Part shown: one piece after another, positions 62,460-63,727 of the stretch
How the letters are laid out: every line of letters begins with the position of its first letter
Position numbering within the stretch: the stretch's first letter is position 1
Source of the DNA: Chytridium lagenaria
Taxonomy: Eukaryota > Chytridiomycota > Chytridiomycetes > Chytridiales > Chytridiaceae
Direction of reading: 5' to 3'
DNA length: 63,727 nucleotides
NCBI GenBank assembly: GCA_025449115.1
Contig: JAHLKC010000181.1
Span: 1 to 63,727, forward strand
The notes under the pieces: generated by a model
Databases searched by the model: none
Told to the model about the DNA's origin: nothing
The model's input: only the letters and a program-made list of their open reading frames with translations
Made by a program: the position numbers and the translations under genes

Positions 62460-63727
62460 ATGCTTCGTCGCTCCAGTCGCCAACCGGCTACCAGTGTATC
62501 TGACGGTGATGAAGTCACACCACCTGCTTCAAATGACTATCCCAATGATGTAGAAAATGTTGATGAGGACACAGGACAGGCAAGCAATGATGGCGAAGAT
62601 AGTTTTGAGCTTGCTCCCGACTTTGATGCCCCTCTGGCATTAGACTACCGTCACTCAAGACTGCGCGGACATTCTCCAATAGTTTCCGCTATTCAACAAA
62701 GTAGCACCTCCATTTCTGGTACAGTTTGCTTTTATTGTTCGTTGGCTCAAAACTAAATTTGTTGAAGTCAACGACAGTGGAATAACGACGAGACAGGTTG
62801 GCGCATCACAACTCCATCCGAACCAGCTCAATGATATCAGTGTAATGGAGGAACTTAATGTTGCCGAGACTGGTATGCTTACCTGCATCAATACCGTTAA
62901 CATGTTGAAGCCATTAGCAGCCATCGTCGACATCAGAGGCAGCAAGAAGCTGGCCCAGCTCCTTCGATTGACGGACACTTCCATGTTGAACACGGGAAAT
63001 TTGTTCCGATTGGTAAGTTTCTTATGGCGCTTATCACGTCGTTAACACCACTATATTCTGTTTCAGACTCTCTGACACAGTCAACGTCAAGAAGTAATAT
63101 GTTTCCTGATCGTTCGCAAAACCCGAATTCAAACTTAAAAAGTATGTTTTTCCGCCGGCATTGTGACTCAATGATACGAAGCGTGAGTACTCAAGAGTTT
63201 GTTATACTTGTTTTTATTATAACTTGATTAAACATATCTAAGAGATATATATTTTGTTGCTGTGCAGGGAGATTATTTAAGTCGTAAAATTGATGGAGCT
63301 GTGTTAATTTACGCAGCTTATCCTGAAGGACGATCCGCAAGGGCTTACATCTCACCTCACTTCGCAGAGCACGTTCCTGGTTTGCATCCCTTTTCAACAA
63401 ATTATTATTAACCTTGTATTTCTGTTAGATTTTAATGTAGATGAGCTCAAACGAATAAATGATGTTTATCTCATTAAACAGCAAAACTCGACATTGCAAC
63501 GTGACATTGCATTGCGAGATACATTTTTGTCACTAGTGCACGACAATAACTCCATGCGAAGAGAAATGCGAGGCAATTTTGTTGGGCTTCACCAAACCCT
63601 TCAAGACCTTAAATCCGAAATGGATAAGATATCTCGGAAGCTAGACTCGTCCCTACATGATCGGTGAGTATTTGAAGCCATATCATATATTTATTTTTCT
63701 TTTAAACAGACTTCTTGTTCCCCTTGA
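62460..63727 (+). CDS. hypothetical protein with C-terminal coiled coil, 3'-truncated
   Basis: Starts MLRRSSRQPATSVSDGDEV at 62460; the right edge cuts it off. Exons as I read them: 62460-about 62719, about 62768-62872, 62912-63012, about 63066-63183, about 63268-63379, and about 63429-63663. The 39-nt intron at 62873-62911 (GTATGC..TTGAAG) is needed to join VMEELNVAET to ISSHRRHQRQQEAG. The protein has an acidic N-terminus, then a folded segment (HFHVEHGKFVPIDSLTQ, then KIDGAVLIYAAYPEGRS). A helical coiled coil follows (STLQRDIALRDTFLSLVHD, then LQDLKSEMDKISRKLDS). No family recognised. Its location beside a mobile-type gene raises the chance that it too belongs to a transposable element. 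Confidence 0.55.

Overview
The window is nuclear DNA of an intron-rich eukaryote. Genes are short and tightly packed, with spliceosomal introns of roughly 40-170 nt (GT..AG). Recognisable genes are POLR3A/RPC1, CDK8, UPF3, INTS7, UBFD1, RAB3GAP2 and TAF12. At least three genes are flagellar or ciliary (IFT22, CFAP99, and the IFT-dynein intermediate chain DYNC2I2/WDR34), so the organism builds a cilium. A Gln-rich TAF12, and a mobile-type gene joining a zinc ribbon to a 3'-5' exonuclease of a kind I know mainly from fungi, point to a zoosporic early-diverging (chytrid-like) fungus. Another flagellated opisthokont-grade lineage is not excluded. The species assignment is inference.

Layout. 1-1.4 kb: 3' part of a CIPK-like kinase (+). 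2.1-8.7 kb: INTS7 and UPF3 (-). 9.0-11.0 kb: a coiled-coil protein and a small ORF (+). 11.7-17.2 kb: RPC1 (-), sharing an 85-bp divergent promoter with IFT22 (+). 18.9-21.7 kb: a PPR protein (-), head to head with CDK8 (+). 23.1-31.0 kb: RAB3GAP2, UBFD1 and a fused GT61/O-fucosyltransferase (+). 31.7-39.9 kb: CFAP99, a DUF2461 protein and DYNC2I2 (-). 40.2-51.3 kb: three tandem, same-strand paralogues of a TAF12-type transcription factor (-). 51.3-63.7 kb: a different compartment, gene-poor and AT-rich with GC-rich CCGTACGG-type islands and duplicated blocks. It holds a Lys/Glu-rich many-exon gene, the exonuclease/zinc-ribbon gene, and the start of an unknown gene cut by the right edge.

The most novel material is the TAF12 array. 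Two genes end in a TAF12 histone fold and the third appears to have lost it. All three carry an unnamed helical domain (consensus core GP-x-hydrophobic-x-x-x-E-x-x-W), about six copies in total. The GT61/O-fucosyltransferase fusion is the other strong candidate.

Reading caveat: many conserved proteins here need single-base frame corrections, nearly always a missing base at or next to a short homopolymer. This looks like uncorrected long-read assembly error rather than biology. All multi-exon genes are given as CDS spans with exon boundaries in the text where I could work them out. Every homology call was made by eye without a database search.
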